Part shown: positions 35,808-43,681 of the stretch, piece by piece
How positions within the stretch are numbered: position 1 is the first letter of the stretch
How the letters are laid out: each line of letters begins with the position of its first letter
From: an uncultured Verrucomicrobia subdivision 3 bacterium
Lineage (GTDB): Bacteria > Verrucomicrobiota > Verrucomicrobiia > Limisphaerales > UBA11358
Direction: 5' to 3'
Length of the DNA stretch: 64,000 nt
Assembly (NCBI GenBank): GCA_903858275.1
Contig: CAIOIC010000063.1
Coordinates: forward strand, 18,363-82,362
Program-made: the position numbers and the translations under genes
The notes under the pieces: generated by a model
The model's input: the letters and a program-made list of their open reading frames with translations, nothing else
Told to the model about the DNA's origin: nothing
Database searches by the model: none

Positions 35808-37508
35808 TCATTTGTCTGTTGGTTGGCCATCACGAGGCGGGCGATTCTCACGGTTGCCGCCGCTTTGACCGTCTTGTCCCCTCTTTCCACCGCCACCACC
35901 GCCGGGTCCACGGTCGGTGCGTTGCGCTTCGGTCATGAGGTGGAGGCCGGTTTTACCCTTCTGCGAGGTCGGCAGTTCAATGACGCCTTTCGGTGTCAGG
36001 TCGCGCCCGGCTAAGCCGGGATAGGTGGGCTCGTAGCGGTGAACCTTGAACACGGCGTTCCATAAGTGGCCGCGCATGTCTTTGCCGGGCAGCTCGCCTT
36101 GGGCGAGAATCCCGCCGCGCACCATCGGGTTCACATATTGCCAGACCATTTCGCCGGTGGGCGTGACCTCAAACAGGTTGCCGACGATGCCGCCGCAGAT
36201 GAGCGTATTGCCGTTGGGCAACCGGTGCGCCCCGGATATTTCGGCGGAAAAGAAGTCCGTGCGATTCTTTGCTTCGTAGTGCCACACGGGTTTCTCCGGG
36301 CCGTAGGCTTTGCCGGGTTGGAGGATGTAGCGGCCGCTGGCATCCATCGGCAGCACGATTTCTTCCACGCTCGACCAGCCGCGATCGTAGCCGTTATTGA
36401 AGATCGTCATGTGACCGGCCCCGGGATAGCCGTCAGGAATCCACTGGGCGTCGTGCTGCTGGACGAGTTGCTTGTCTTGCAGCGTGCCGCGCTTGTAAGC
36501 CGCCGGATTGCCCCAGCGATAGATCAGGTCGCCGCCTTTGCCTTGCTTGCCGCCCGCATGGCTGGCTGCTTCTTTGGTGGTGGTGCTGTGGTCGATGATC
36601 CAAACCTCGTTGCAACCCCGAACACTGATGGCGATCTGGTCGAGTTTCGGGTTGTAATCGAACGAATTCATGTGGTTCCAGAATGCAGGCGTGGCGCGAC
36701 CGTTGCAGGATACGCTTACCAGCTCCGGATGCGCCGCCACGTCGCCATAGTTGGGCTTGGTGCGGTCGAAGTCTTGAATCAGGTGATCCCAGACGTGCCA
36801 TTCCCAGACGATGCGGCCGCCTTTGGGCTTGATCGGCTCAATCTCGACCAGGGCGTCGGGCACCAGATATTCATCGCGCATAAGACTGACATCAAAACCG
36901 GCCGCCACCGCTTGCTCGCGGGTTTTACGTTCGACCATGAGGGCAAGAATATTGCCGTTGGGCAGGGGTTTGAGGTCATGATGCAACTGGTAGTCGCGCG
37001 TGGCGTGGTCAAACTCCCAAACCAGATTGCCATCCCAGTCATACTCTTCAATGCGACCGCCTTCGCCGCCACCGGTGCCGCCCTGCACCCGGAGCATGCA
37101 GGCGCGGATCATGTGTCCGTTTGGCAGCAGATGCACGACCTGACCGGGTTCGTAGGCGCTCTTCCAGGAATGAACAACTTGCCCGTCGTTCTTCATCAGG
37201 TAGGTCATCATGTTGTGCTTGGGCGCGAACAAGGTGTAGCCGTCGTAGGCCTTGGGAGAATTGAGGAATAGACCGACGGTCTGACCCGGATTGGGCGAAA
37301 CGGGTGTTTTGTTCTCCGGCATCTCGTGCCGCCCGCCGCCGCCCCCGCTGCCTTCGCGACTGCGACCCTGGCCCTGTCCACCGGGCTGACGTGGACGGTC
37401 ATTGGGTTGTTCTTGCGCCAGGGTGACCTGTATTGCCGCCACCATCAGCAACAAGCCGAAGAGGACATTCCGGGTTGAATGACTTGTGGATTCGTTTTCT
37501 TTTTTCAT
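35808..37508 (-). CDS. Arylsulfotransferase-like beta-propeller protein (exported)
   Basis: 566 residues with a signal peptide (LFGLLLMVAAIQVTLA), then a Gly/Arg/Gln-rich low-complexity stretch (about 35-65). The propeller starts at VGLFLNSPKAYDGYTLFAP and includes GGGEGGRIEEYDWDGN, LHHDLKPLPNGNILAL and YPGAGHMTIFNNG. It is closer to the arylsulfotransferase half of the 1188-residue fusion at 26716 than to the next gene. The tail is again Gly/Gln/Arg-rich. Second gene of the operon starting at 39364. It may transfer sulfate or only bind a ligand; the activity is unproven. Confidence 0.88.
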   Translation of the reverse strand: MKKENESTSHSTRNVLFGLLLMVAAIQVTLAQEQPNDRPRQPGGQGQGRSREGSGGGGGRHEMPENKTPVSPNPGQTVGLFLNSPKAYDGYTLFAPKHNMMTYLMKNDGQVVHSWKSAYEPGQVVHLLPNGHMIRACMLRVQGGTGGGEGGRIEEYDWDGNLVWEFDHATRDYQLHHDLKPLPNGNILALMVERKTREQAVAAGFDVSLMRDEYLVPDALVEIEPIKPKGGRIVWEWHVWDHLIQDFDRTKPNYGDVAAHPELVSVSCNGRATPAFWNHMNSFDYNPKLDQIAISVRGCNEVWIIDHSTTTKEAASHAGGKQGKGGDLIYRWGNPAAYKRGTLQDKQLVQQHDAQWIPDGYPGAGHMTIFNNGYDRGWSSVEEIVLPMDASGRYILQPGKAYGPEKPVWHYEAKNRTDFFSAEISGAHRLPNGNTLICGGIVGNLFEVTPTGEMVWQYVNPMVRGGILAQGELPGKDMRGHLWNAVFKVHRYEPTYPGLAGRDLTPKGVIELPTSQKGKTGLHLMTEAQRTDRGPGGGGGGKRGQDGQSGGNRENRPPRDGQPTDK

Positions 37509-37555
37509 AGCAAAATAGATTTTTAAGAGGTTGGTTGGCTCACTAAAACATTGGT

Positions 37556-39364
37556 TTATTGACCGGGAGTTGGACGGCGCTTCTCGGGTTGCCCGTCAGC
37601 ACCCGAACCATCGGGACGATTTCGTGACGAGCCAGTGTCAGGGTTCCGGTCATCGCCGCTGCCGGAACGCGTGTAAACCACGCTCAGTCCCGCAGTGGCA
37701 AGGATCTTGTCTTTCATGGCGGCGAGCAAAACTTCACGGTTCACTTCAGCGGGCGAAACCGTGATTTGGGGCGGCGCTGACAGGGCATAAACCGTGTAGA
37801 TATAGGTCTTGGCTCCCGGTCCTTTGGAATGAGGTGGCGCGTATTCCCGGCGGCGGTTGACGCTGTTGTTTCCCAACGTCCCCACGCCTTTCACGTTCTT
37901 GGGAAGACTTTGGACGGTGGCCGGTAGGTCGTAGAGGATCCAATACCACTTGGTCTGGTCGGGGGCTTCGTGGTGCATGATGATGGCGTAGCTCTTGGTC
38001 TCCGTCGGCGCGCCCGTCCATTTGAGCGGGAGGGTGGCGCTCGTGCCATCGCCGGTAAATTCGATTGGCAGCGCCCCGCCATCCTTTACCTCGGAACTGC
38101 TCAGAACAAACGATGTGGACTTTTTCTGCACGATTCCACCAGCGTCATTGCGAGTTGAAGATTGTGCACGCTCACCGCCTGGCCCCCCGCGCCGGTCGAT
38201 CTCAGGTTTGGGTCGGCGACTTCCTCCGGAGGCGCCTCCCGCCCCGCTATCGCGACCGGGGATATGTTGGACCGGGGTCGGTTTGATGACAGGCCTGCTC
38301 TCGGTATTGACCGGCAGCACGACCCGGAAGCCGAGATGGTAGTAGGGATGATCCGGATCCTGCGGGCCGCGGTAATAGGACGGGTTGCGGTTCGACACAC
38401 GGCCGTGACCGTTCTCTCCGTTATACCAGTTGCCGCCACGCATGCCGCGATATGGCTTGCCGTCCTGCACCAGACTGCCGCTCGCCGGACCGGGCGGATT
38501 CTCGGCAGGGCTGTAGGCATAGTAATCGCGCCCATACCAGTCGTTGATGAACTGCCAGACGTTGCCGCTCATGTCATAGAAGCCGTAGCCATTCGCGCCA
38601 TTCGAGGTTTGGAAAGTTTCCTGGGTGCCGGGCCAGCCGAAGTCGGACTTTTTGTGCAACTGTCCATTGAAGAATCCAACGGGCGTCGTCCACGGTATCG
38701 GGCCGGCGCGAAAGGGATTCTTTGATTCCGGCCAGTTGGCCTTGGTGGGATCCGCTTCATTGGCCCACGGGAAATTCCAATAAGGGCTCAGCTGTCCACC
38801 GCGGGCGGCATATTCCCATTCAGCTTCGGTTGGCAAACGGAATCCGCTCTTATTGAAATCGCACTCCCAAGTCGTCGTGTTGTAGCAAAGCGGTTTGCCC
38901 CGCTGCGCACTGAGCCAGTTGCAGTAAGCCGCCGCGCCCGGCCAGCGGATGCAGATCATGGGATGCTGCTCTTTCTTGTCCAGCACCGAAAATGCCTTGC
39001 CACCCCAACCAATCCGACTGTAAGGCGACATCGTGCGCGTCTCGCACAGCAACTCCTTCCCGCCGACAAGATACACGCCGCCGTCGCGAACTTCGATTTG
39101 CTTCGCCGTGAGCGCGGAATTCAAGAACTCGCAATACTCCTTCGTGGTCACGGTATAGATGCCCATGTAGAACGCATCCAGTCGCACCGTATGGATGGGG
39201 GTTTCGTCGCCGCCATGCTTGGGATCCACAAACCCGTGGTGGTCGCCCATCTCGAACTTGCCCGAAGGAATCAGTGTTAATTCGGGAATGGATTGTTGTG
39301 CTTGGAGTAACGTTGTAAAACGGGTTGCGGCCAGCAATGCAATAATCCATTTCATGGTTTTCAT
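37556..39364 (-). CDS. SUMF1-like - PEBP fusion protein (exported)
   Basis: 602 residues from ATG 39364; the track's TTG at 39382 lies in the promoter. The signal peptide is WIIALLAATRFTTLLQA. A SUMF1-like domain covers about 30-350 (LTLIPSGKFEMGDHHG to LGFRVVLPV) and lacks the formylglycine-enzyme cysteines (RGGNWYNGENGHG). A low-complexity Gly/Arg linker leads to a PEBP domain (about 415-565) with LPIEFTGDGTSATLPLKW and APPHSKGPG, much like that of the YHYH fusion at 22853. The tail is Asp/Arg/Pro-rich. First gene of the operon running to 30444, preceded by operator O3, and divergent from the two-component genes. Confidence 0.9.
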   Translation of the reverse strand: MKTMKWIIALLAATRFTTLLQAQQSIPELTLIPSGKFEMGDHHGFVDPKHGGDETPIHTVRLDAFYMGIYTVTTKEYCEFLNSALTAKQIEVRDGGVYLVGGKELLCETRTMSPYSRIGWGGKAFSVLDKKEQHPMICIRWPGAAAYCNWLSAQRGKPLCYNTTTWECDFNKSGFRLPTEAEWEYAARGGQLSPYWNFPWANEADPTKANWPESKNPFRAGPIPWTTPVGFFNGQLHKKSDFGWPGTQETFQTSNGANGYGFYDMSGNVWQFINDWYGRDYYAYSPAENPPGPASGSLVQDGKPYRGMRGGNWYNGENGHGRVSNRNPSYYRGPQDPDHPYYHLGFRVVLPVNTESRPVIKPTPVQHIPGRDSGAGGASGGSRRPKPEIDRRGGPGGERAQSSTRNDAGGIVQKKSTSFVLSSSEVKDGGALPIEFTGDGTSATLPLKWTGAPTETKSYAIIMHHEAPDQTKWYWILYDLPATVQSLPKNVKGVGTLGNNSVNRRREYAPPHSKGPGAKTYIYTVYALSAPPQITVSPAEVNREVLLAAMKDKILATAGLSVVYTRSGSGDDRNPDTGSSRNRPDGSGADGQPEKRRPTPGQ

Positions 39365-39385
39365 AATGCAACTATGACGCAATAA

Positions 39386-39404
39386 ACCTTAAGTTCGGAT
39401 GAAG
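39386..39404 (-). promoter_or_regulatory. Direct-repeat operator site O3
   Basis: Minus strand CTTCATCCGAACTTAAGGT, half-sites 11 bp apart, ending 21 nt before the ATG of the SUMF1-PEBP gene. A -10-like CATAGT (39371-39376) sits 6 nt before the ATG, the same layout as at O2. Confidence 0.78.
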
Positions 39405-39439
39405 AATAAAAGTTTTTTCCACGCGGTTTGATAGTCGGT

Positions 39440-39458
39440 CTTCATTCTGGCTTAAGGT
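39440..39458 (+). promoter_or_regulatory. Direct-repeat operator site O4 upstream of the two-component system
   Basis: Plus strand CTTCATTCTGGCTTAAGGT, with the same 11-bp period as O1-O3 and the closest match to O3, which lies 35 bp away on the other strand. It ends 53 nt before the response-regulator ATG. Its location suggests autoregulation of the two-component genes. Confidence 0.75.
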
Positions 39459-39511
39459 TGATTCTGCGAGAGTGACGCCGGCGAAAAATAGTGATAAAAG
39501 AACACAGCATC

Positions 39512-40162
39512 ATGAGAATCCTGATTGTTGAAGACGAGCCGGACTTGCTCACAAGTCTCGCTCAGGCTTTGCGGGAGGAAGGCTATGCCGTGGACACCGC
39601 CAATAACGGCAACGACGGCTTGTTCAACGCCGAAGGCACGGATTATGACGCCATCGTGCTTGATGTCATGTTGCCGGGCATGGACGGCTGGGAAATCCTC
39701 CGGCGACTTCGCAAAACAAAAAAAACTCCCGTGCTCATGCTCACCGCGCGCGATCAGACGCGCGATCGCGTGAAAGGGCTGGATTCCGGCGCGGATGATT
39801 ACGTGGTAAAGCCGTTTGATTTGGAAGAGGTTTTCGCCCGGCTTCGCGCCATCATCCGCCGCAGCGCGAACCAGACAACCAACCTGATAGAAATCGGCGA
39901 GGTGACGATTAATACCGCCGCCCGTAATGTTTTGCTCAAAGGCAAGCCGGTCGAACTCACGGCCCGCGAATATTCGTTGGTGGAATTTCTCGCCGTCCAC
40001 CGCGGCGAAGTCGTCACGCGCACGCAGCTTTACGAGCATCTGTTCGATGAGAATGAAAGCTCGATGTCCAATCTGCTGGATGTTCACGTCTCCAACGTCC
40101 GCAAAAAACTGGGCGCTGATTTCATCGCCACGCGCCGCGGTCACGGTTATTGCATCGCGTGA
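39512..40162 (+). CDS. OmpR-family response regulator
   Basis: 216 residues from ATG 39512 (RILIVEDEP); the upstream GTG of the track is less likely. The receiver has the acidic pair ED, phospho-acceptor Asp about 51 in VLDVMLPGMDG, Thr in LMLTARD and Lys in VVKPFDL. The C-terminal winged helix (about 125-216) has ELTAREYSLVEFLAVHRGEV and HVSNVRKKLG. It resembles CusR-like regulators. OmpR-type winged helices bind direct repeats about 11 bp apart, matching O1-O4. The kinase gene starts 1 bp after its stop. Confidence 0.95.
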   Translation: MRILIVEDEPDLLTSLAQALREEGYAVDTANNGNDGLFNAEGTDYDAIVLDVMLPGMDGWEILRRLRKTKKTPVLMLTARDQTRDRVKGLDSGADDYVVKPFDLEEVFARLRAIIRRSANQTTNLIEIGEVTINTAARNVLLKGKPVELTAREYSLVEFLAVHRGEVVTRTQLYEHLFDENESSMSNLLDVHVSNVRKKLGADFIATRRGHGYCIA

Positions 40163-40163
40163 C

Positions 40164-41675
40164 ATGAAAATCTTCAAGTCCATCAAGTGGCGGTTGCAAA
40201 TCTGGTACGGGCTCATCCTGGTGGCCGTTTTGATTGGTTTTGGCCTGACCTCCTTCCAACTGGAGCGCAACCGGCAATTCCGCCGGATTGACGAAGAATT
40301 ACAGCGGCGTTTTTCAGCGATTACGATGGCGGTTCGGCCGCCGCCCAATCGCGGTCCCAATGCGAACCGCCAGTCGCCTGACCGGCCGTTGCGAATTCAG
40401 CGCCCGGAAGACTCGCCAACTCTAAATGGCGGGTGGCTTCAGTCCGAACTCCATCTGCCTCCGCAAGTGCTGGCGCTGTTCGATTCCGGCGATCGGAATA
40501 AATTCTTTTACAGCATCGAATTTCGGGACGGCCGGGACCCTGTGCGATCGACCAATGCGCCGATTCAATTGATGGAGATCAGAGATTTTCCACCCGGCGC
40601 TCCGCCCGCTGAAGCTGGCCGTCCCCCGGATGTGCGTCCGAAGCTACTGCAGCCGGCGACCCCTCAAACCAGCGGAATGATTCGTGAAATCGTCCAAAAA
40701 ATGCCGCAAGGCATGGATACGGTGGTGCGCGTCGGATGCTCGATCGCTACGGAATTGAAAGAACTTCAAATCACCGCCCTGAAACTGGCCGGCGTTGGCG
40801 GCGTGGTTTTAATCTTTGGCCTCGCGGGCGGTTGGTGGCTGGTGGGGCGTGCGCTCAAGCCGGTCACCATCATCAGCACCACAGCCGCAAAAATATCTGC
40901 CGGCGATCTATCTCAGCGTATTGATATGGCCGAAGCCGAAAGCGAACTGGGTCAGCTTGCCGCCGTTTTGAACTCCACCTTCGCGCGCTTGGAATCAGCT
41001 TTTGCGCAGCAGCGGCAATTTGCCTCCGACGCCGCGCACGAGTTGCGGACGCCCGTGTCTGTCATTCTCACCCAGACGCAGGCCGCGCTCGCCCGCGAGC
41101 GGGATGCGGCCAGTTACCTGCAAACCGTTGAAGCCTGCCAGCGTGCCGCCCAGCGGATGCGGAAACTCATTGAAACCTTGTTGGAACTCGCGCGGTTCGA
41201 CGCCGGGCAGGAAGTTTTGAAGCGATTGACGTTCGATTTTTCCCAAACCATCGCCGGCTGTGCCGATTGGGTGCGGCCGCTGGCGGAAGATCGCGGGGTG
41301 AAAATCATTTCCGAATTGTCGCCGCTGGAAATCACCGGGGACCCCGAGCGGCTGGAGCAAGTGGTGGCCAATCTGCTGACGAATGCCATCCAATACAATC
41401 AGCCCGCCGGTGAAGTGAGGCTGAAGTTGGAAGCCGACAACGGACTGGCGGTTTTGACGATTGCCGACACCGGGCAGGGGATTGCGCCGGACGATTTGCC
41501 GCGGGTATTCGAAAGATTTTATCGCGGTGACAAATCCCGCACCGGCGGCGGCAGTGCCGGCTTGGGGCTTTCGATTTGCAAATCCATCATCGAAGCACAC
41601 GGCGGAACGATTGAGGTGATGAGCGGGCAAAATATCGGAACCACTTTCACTGTCAGGCTGCCTAAACAATCCTAG
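40164..41675 (+). CDS. Membrane sensor histidine kinase
   Basis: 503 residues from ATG 40164; the track start inside the regulator gene is in another frame. Transmembrane helix 1 is about residues 11-30, the periplasmic sensor about 31-210 (Pro/Arg-rich near 55-75), helix 2 about 212-232 and HAMP after ALKPV. HisKA has His about 292 in SDAAHELRTPVSV; the ATPase domain has NLLTNAIQYNQ, IADTGQGIAPDD and GLGLSICKSI. It resembles heavy-metal sensor kinases such as CusS in its core, but its sensor is unlike any I recognise. Its stop codon shares the CTAG with the convergent hemW stop. Confidence 0.95.
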   Translation: MKIFKSIKWRLQIWYGLILVAVLIGFGLTSFQLERNRQFRRIDEELQRRFSAITMAVRPPPNRGPNANRQSPDRPLRIQRPEDSPTLNGGWLQSELHLPPQVLALFDSGDRNKFFYSIEFRDGRDPVRSTNAPIQLMEIRDFPPGAPPAEAGRPPDVRPKLLQPATPQTSGMIREIVQKMPQGMDTVVRVGCSIATELKELQITALKLAGVGGVVLIFGLAGGWWLVGRALKPVTIISTTAAKISAGDLSQRIDMAEAESELGQLAAVLNSTFARLESAFAQQRQFASDAAHELRTPVSVILTQTQAALARERDAASYLQTVEACQRAAQRMRKLIETLLELARFDAGQEVLKRLTFDFSQTIAGCADWVRPLAEDRGVKIISELSPLEITGDPERLEQVVANLLTNAIQYNQPAGEVRLKLEADNGLAVLTIADTGQGIAPDDLPRVFERFYRGDKSRTGGGSAGLGLSICKSIIEAHGGTIEVMSGQNIGTTFTVRLPKQS

Positions 41676-42892
41676 CGCAAAAATAATTCCGCCGCCGCAT
41701 CGGCAAACCGCAGGCCGGCCCGGGTAAGCCGAAAACCGCCGTCCTCTGATTTTCCCCAGCCGCGTTCTTCCAGCTGCTTCATTTCCGCGTTCCATTCCTG
41801 ACGGAGATCAAAGCTGGTTACGTGCTGGAAATGGGTGAATGACCACCCGGCATTCATGCGCAAGCCGAACGCGGCAATCTCGCCTGCCCGGCGCAGCGGG
41901 GGCAGTTCTTCGCTGGATTCAATGGCCCGCTTGCCTTTTTCCAACTGCTCGCAATAAAGCGGCGTGTTCGCCCAGTTCTTCGTCCGCACGCCGCGCACAT
42001 ATCCCGTCGCGCTGGGGCCGAGTCCGTGATAGGAACCGCCTTGCCAATAGTTCACGTTGTGCCGGCAGGCGCGGCTGGGAATTATTACGGGCTTCCCCTT
42101 GTCCCGGCTTTCTCCCCCGGTGGGGGAGAAGGTGCCCGCAGGGCGGTTGCGGGGGATATTGCGCGCAAAATTGGCGATTTCATATTGATAAAACCCAGCG
42201 CCGGTGGCGCAGAAAATTAATTTCTCATACATCGCGCAGGCGAGCTCCTCATCCACGGAAAATTCGCCCGCCTTGAGCTGGTCAAACAGCGGCGTGTCGT
42301 CTTCATAAATCACTTCGTAGCTCGACAGGTGTTCGCTCTGCATCGCCATGGCTTCATTTAGGGTTGCGCGCCAGATCTCCATCGTCTGCGTCGGGATGGC
42401 GAACATGAGGTCCAGGTTCACGTTGTCAAAACCGGCTTTTCGCAGGGTGTCGTATGATTTAAAAACCATTTCCCGCGAGTGGATGCGCCCGAGGCGGTCG
42501 AGCAGTTTTTCGTCGAGCGATTGCACGCCCATCGAGATGCGGTTGACGCCGAAGTCGCGCAGCAGTTTGGATTTGTCGGCGGAGACGGTGGCCGGATTGC
42601 TTTCGATGGTGAATTCCTCCGCGCCCAGCAGGTTCAGTCTTTCCATCGCCCGCAGAATGGTTTCCCATTGGCGCAAATTCAGCAGCGATGGCGTCCCGCC
42701 GCCGAAGAAAATAGTTTTTGGCTTGAGGTCGGGCGCGACCATTTCCAGTTCGCGGACCAGGGCGGCAACATAGCGGTTGATGAGTTCGCCGGAGGAAGCT
42801 TCAGAATAAAACGCGCAGTATTCGCATTTCTGCGCGCAAAACGGGACATGGACATAAAGGCTGCCGACGGGAGCCGAAAAAGAATCCAGCAT
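41672..42892 (-). CDS. hemW: Radical SAM heme chaperone HemW (with in-frame repeat insertion)
   Basis: 406 residues. The radical SAM cluster motif is CAQKCEYCAFYS (CxxxCxxC, residues about 18-25), followed by FFGGGTPSLL and RISMGVQSLDE. HemW delivers heme to respiratory enzymes and is often misnamed coproporphyrinogen oxidase. Between YEIANFAR and CRHNVNYWQGG, where homologues have about four residues, there are 31 residues coded by a palindromic repeat-like segment (42068-42160). The frame is kept, so the protein may still fold with an extra loop. It is convergent with the kinase gene and shares its CTAG stop. Confidence 0.92.
   Translation of the reverse strand: MLDSFSAPVGSLYVHVPFCAQKCEYCAFYSEASSGELINRYVAALVRELEMVAPDLKPKTIFFGGGTPSLLNLRQWETILRAMERLNLLGAEEFTIESNPATVSADKSKLLRDFGVNRISMGVQSLDEKLLDRLGRIHSREMVFKSYDTLRKAGFDNVNLDLMFAIPTQTMEIWRATLNEAMAMQSEHLSSYEVIYEDDTPLFDQLKAGEFSVDEELACAMYEKLIFCATGAGFYQYEIANFARNIPRNRPAGTFSPTGGESRDKGKPVIIPSRACRHNVNYWQGGSYHGLGPSATGYVRGVRTKNWANTPLYCEQLEKGKRAIESSEELPPLRRAGEIAAFGLRMNAGWSFTHFQHVTSFDLRQEWNAEMKQLEERGWGKSEDGGFRLTRAGLRFADAAAELFLR
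42068..42160. repeat. Palindromic repeat-like insertion inside hemW
   Basis: 93 bp (31 codons) with no counterpart expected in HemW. It contains the perfect inverted repeat TTCTCCCCC-GGT-GGGGGAGAA (42110-42130) and GC-rich flanks of the kind seen in intergenic repeats. The length is a multiple of three and no stop is introduced. Confidence 0.7.
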
Positions 42893-42942
42893 GGCTTCAG
42901 CTTAACGGAGCCACGGGTGGATGCGAACGAAATTCGCCGCGG

Positions 42943-43152
42943 TCAGGCGGGATTGAGGCGCTGAACGTTCTGGGCTTTCAACCCTTTGTCGCTGGGCGTG
43001 ATCTCAAAGGTGACTGCGTCTCCCTCATTCAAGGTTTTATAACCTTCGCCCAGGATGGAGGTGTGATGAACAAAGACATCCTGCCCGGATTCCTCGGCGA
43101 TAAAGCCGAAGCCTTTTTTATTATCGAACCACTTCACTTTGCCACTGGCCAT
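42943..43152 (-). CDS. Cold-shock-domain protein
   Basis: 69 residues, the standard CspA length. RNP1-like KGFGFIAEE and RNP2-like DVFVHHTSI motifs of the single-strand nucleic-acid-binding OB fold are present. It acts as an RNA chaperone. AGGAG lies just before the ATG. A sigma70-like promoter 107 nt upstream gives a long leader, as is common in cold-shock genes. Located between hemW and the receiver-like gene, transcribed on its own. Confidence 0.95.
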   Translation of the reverse strand: MASGKVKWFDNKKGFGFIAEESGQDVFVHHTSILGEGYKTLNEGDAVTFEITPSDKGLKAQNVQRLNPA

Positions 43153-43258
43153 AACGACTCCTGATTTGCGAGGCGAGCCAAAAGCAAAAAAGACACGGCC
43201 AATGTTAGTCGTGCCGGTAATTCACTTTTTCAAAATGCTCATGCCTCAATTCGAATCA

Positions 43259-43287
43259 ACACTAAATAGATTTAATAATTTGGTCAA
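43259..43287 (-). promoter_or_regulatory. Putative sigma70 promoter of the cold-shock gene
   Basis: On the minus strand TTGACC, a 17-bp spacer and TAGTGT. It would give a leader of about 100 nt before the cold-shock ATG. Confidence 0.5.
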
Positions 43288-43301
43288 GTTGAACTTGTGG
43301 A

Positions 43302-43673
43302 TCAATCCAATCGCAGCGCCTGCTCCAAAAGCGGCTCCAGATGCCCGCTCAAAGCGGTTTCTCCGACCACCAGGTTGGCCCCGGCTTTTTGTGCGAGCGC
43401 CAGGAGTCCCGCTTTCTTATCTGGCGCAAAAGCGATGATGGGCAGGTGCTTGGTGTGGTCGTCGGCCTTGATCTTTTCAATGGCCCCGCAAATTTCACCG
43501 GGGGCGTCGAGATCCACGAACAGCACGAGCGGCGATTCCCGTCGCGCAGTCACGGCCAGCAGGGCGGGGTTGCTGATGGTAAGAACCCGATAATGCAAGT
43601 CCTGCAGCCGGTTCACCAGCTGGCTGCCGGGCATGAGCCGTTCATAGAAAACAATCGCCAGCGGTTGCAGCAT
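43302..43673 (-). CDS. Degenerate receiver-like protein downstream of gltD
   Basis: 123 residues from ATG 43673; the longer track start overlaps gltD. The pattern LVLFVDLDAPGEICGAIEKI, LPIIAFAPDKK and AGANLVVGE follows the beta/alpha order of response-regulator receivers, with an Asp near the usual phosphorylation place. The N-terminal acidic pair is missing and there is no output domain. It starts 8 bp after the gltD stop, so it is cotranscribed with glutamate synthase. It may be a small regulatory protein; no function can be assigned. Confidence 0.7.
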   Translation of the reverse strand: MLQPLAIVFYERLMPGSQLVNRLQDLHYRVLTISNPALLAVTARRESPLVLFVDLDAPGEICGAIEKIKADDHTKHLPIIAFAPDKKAGLLALAQKAGANLVVGETALSGHLEPLLEQALRLD

Positions 43674-43681
43674 AACCCCGC

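Noticed and set aside
26716-39364. SUMF1-like genes as formylglycine-generating enzymes for the sulfatase
   Set aside because: The catalytic cysteines are absent in both domains.
39927-40163. N-terminal extension of the kinase from the ORF track
   Set aside because: It overlaps the response-regulator gene in another frame; ATG 40164 gives a normal first membrane helix.
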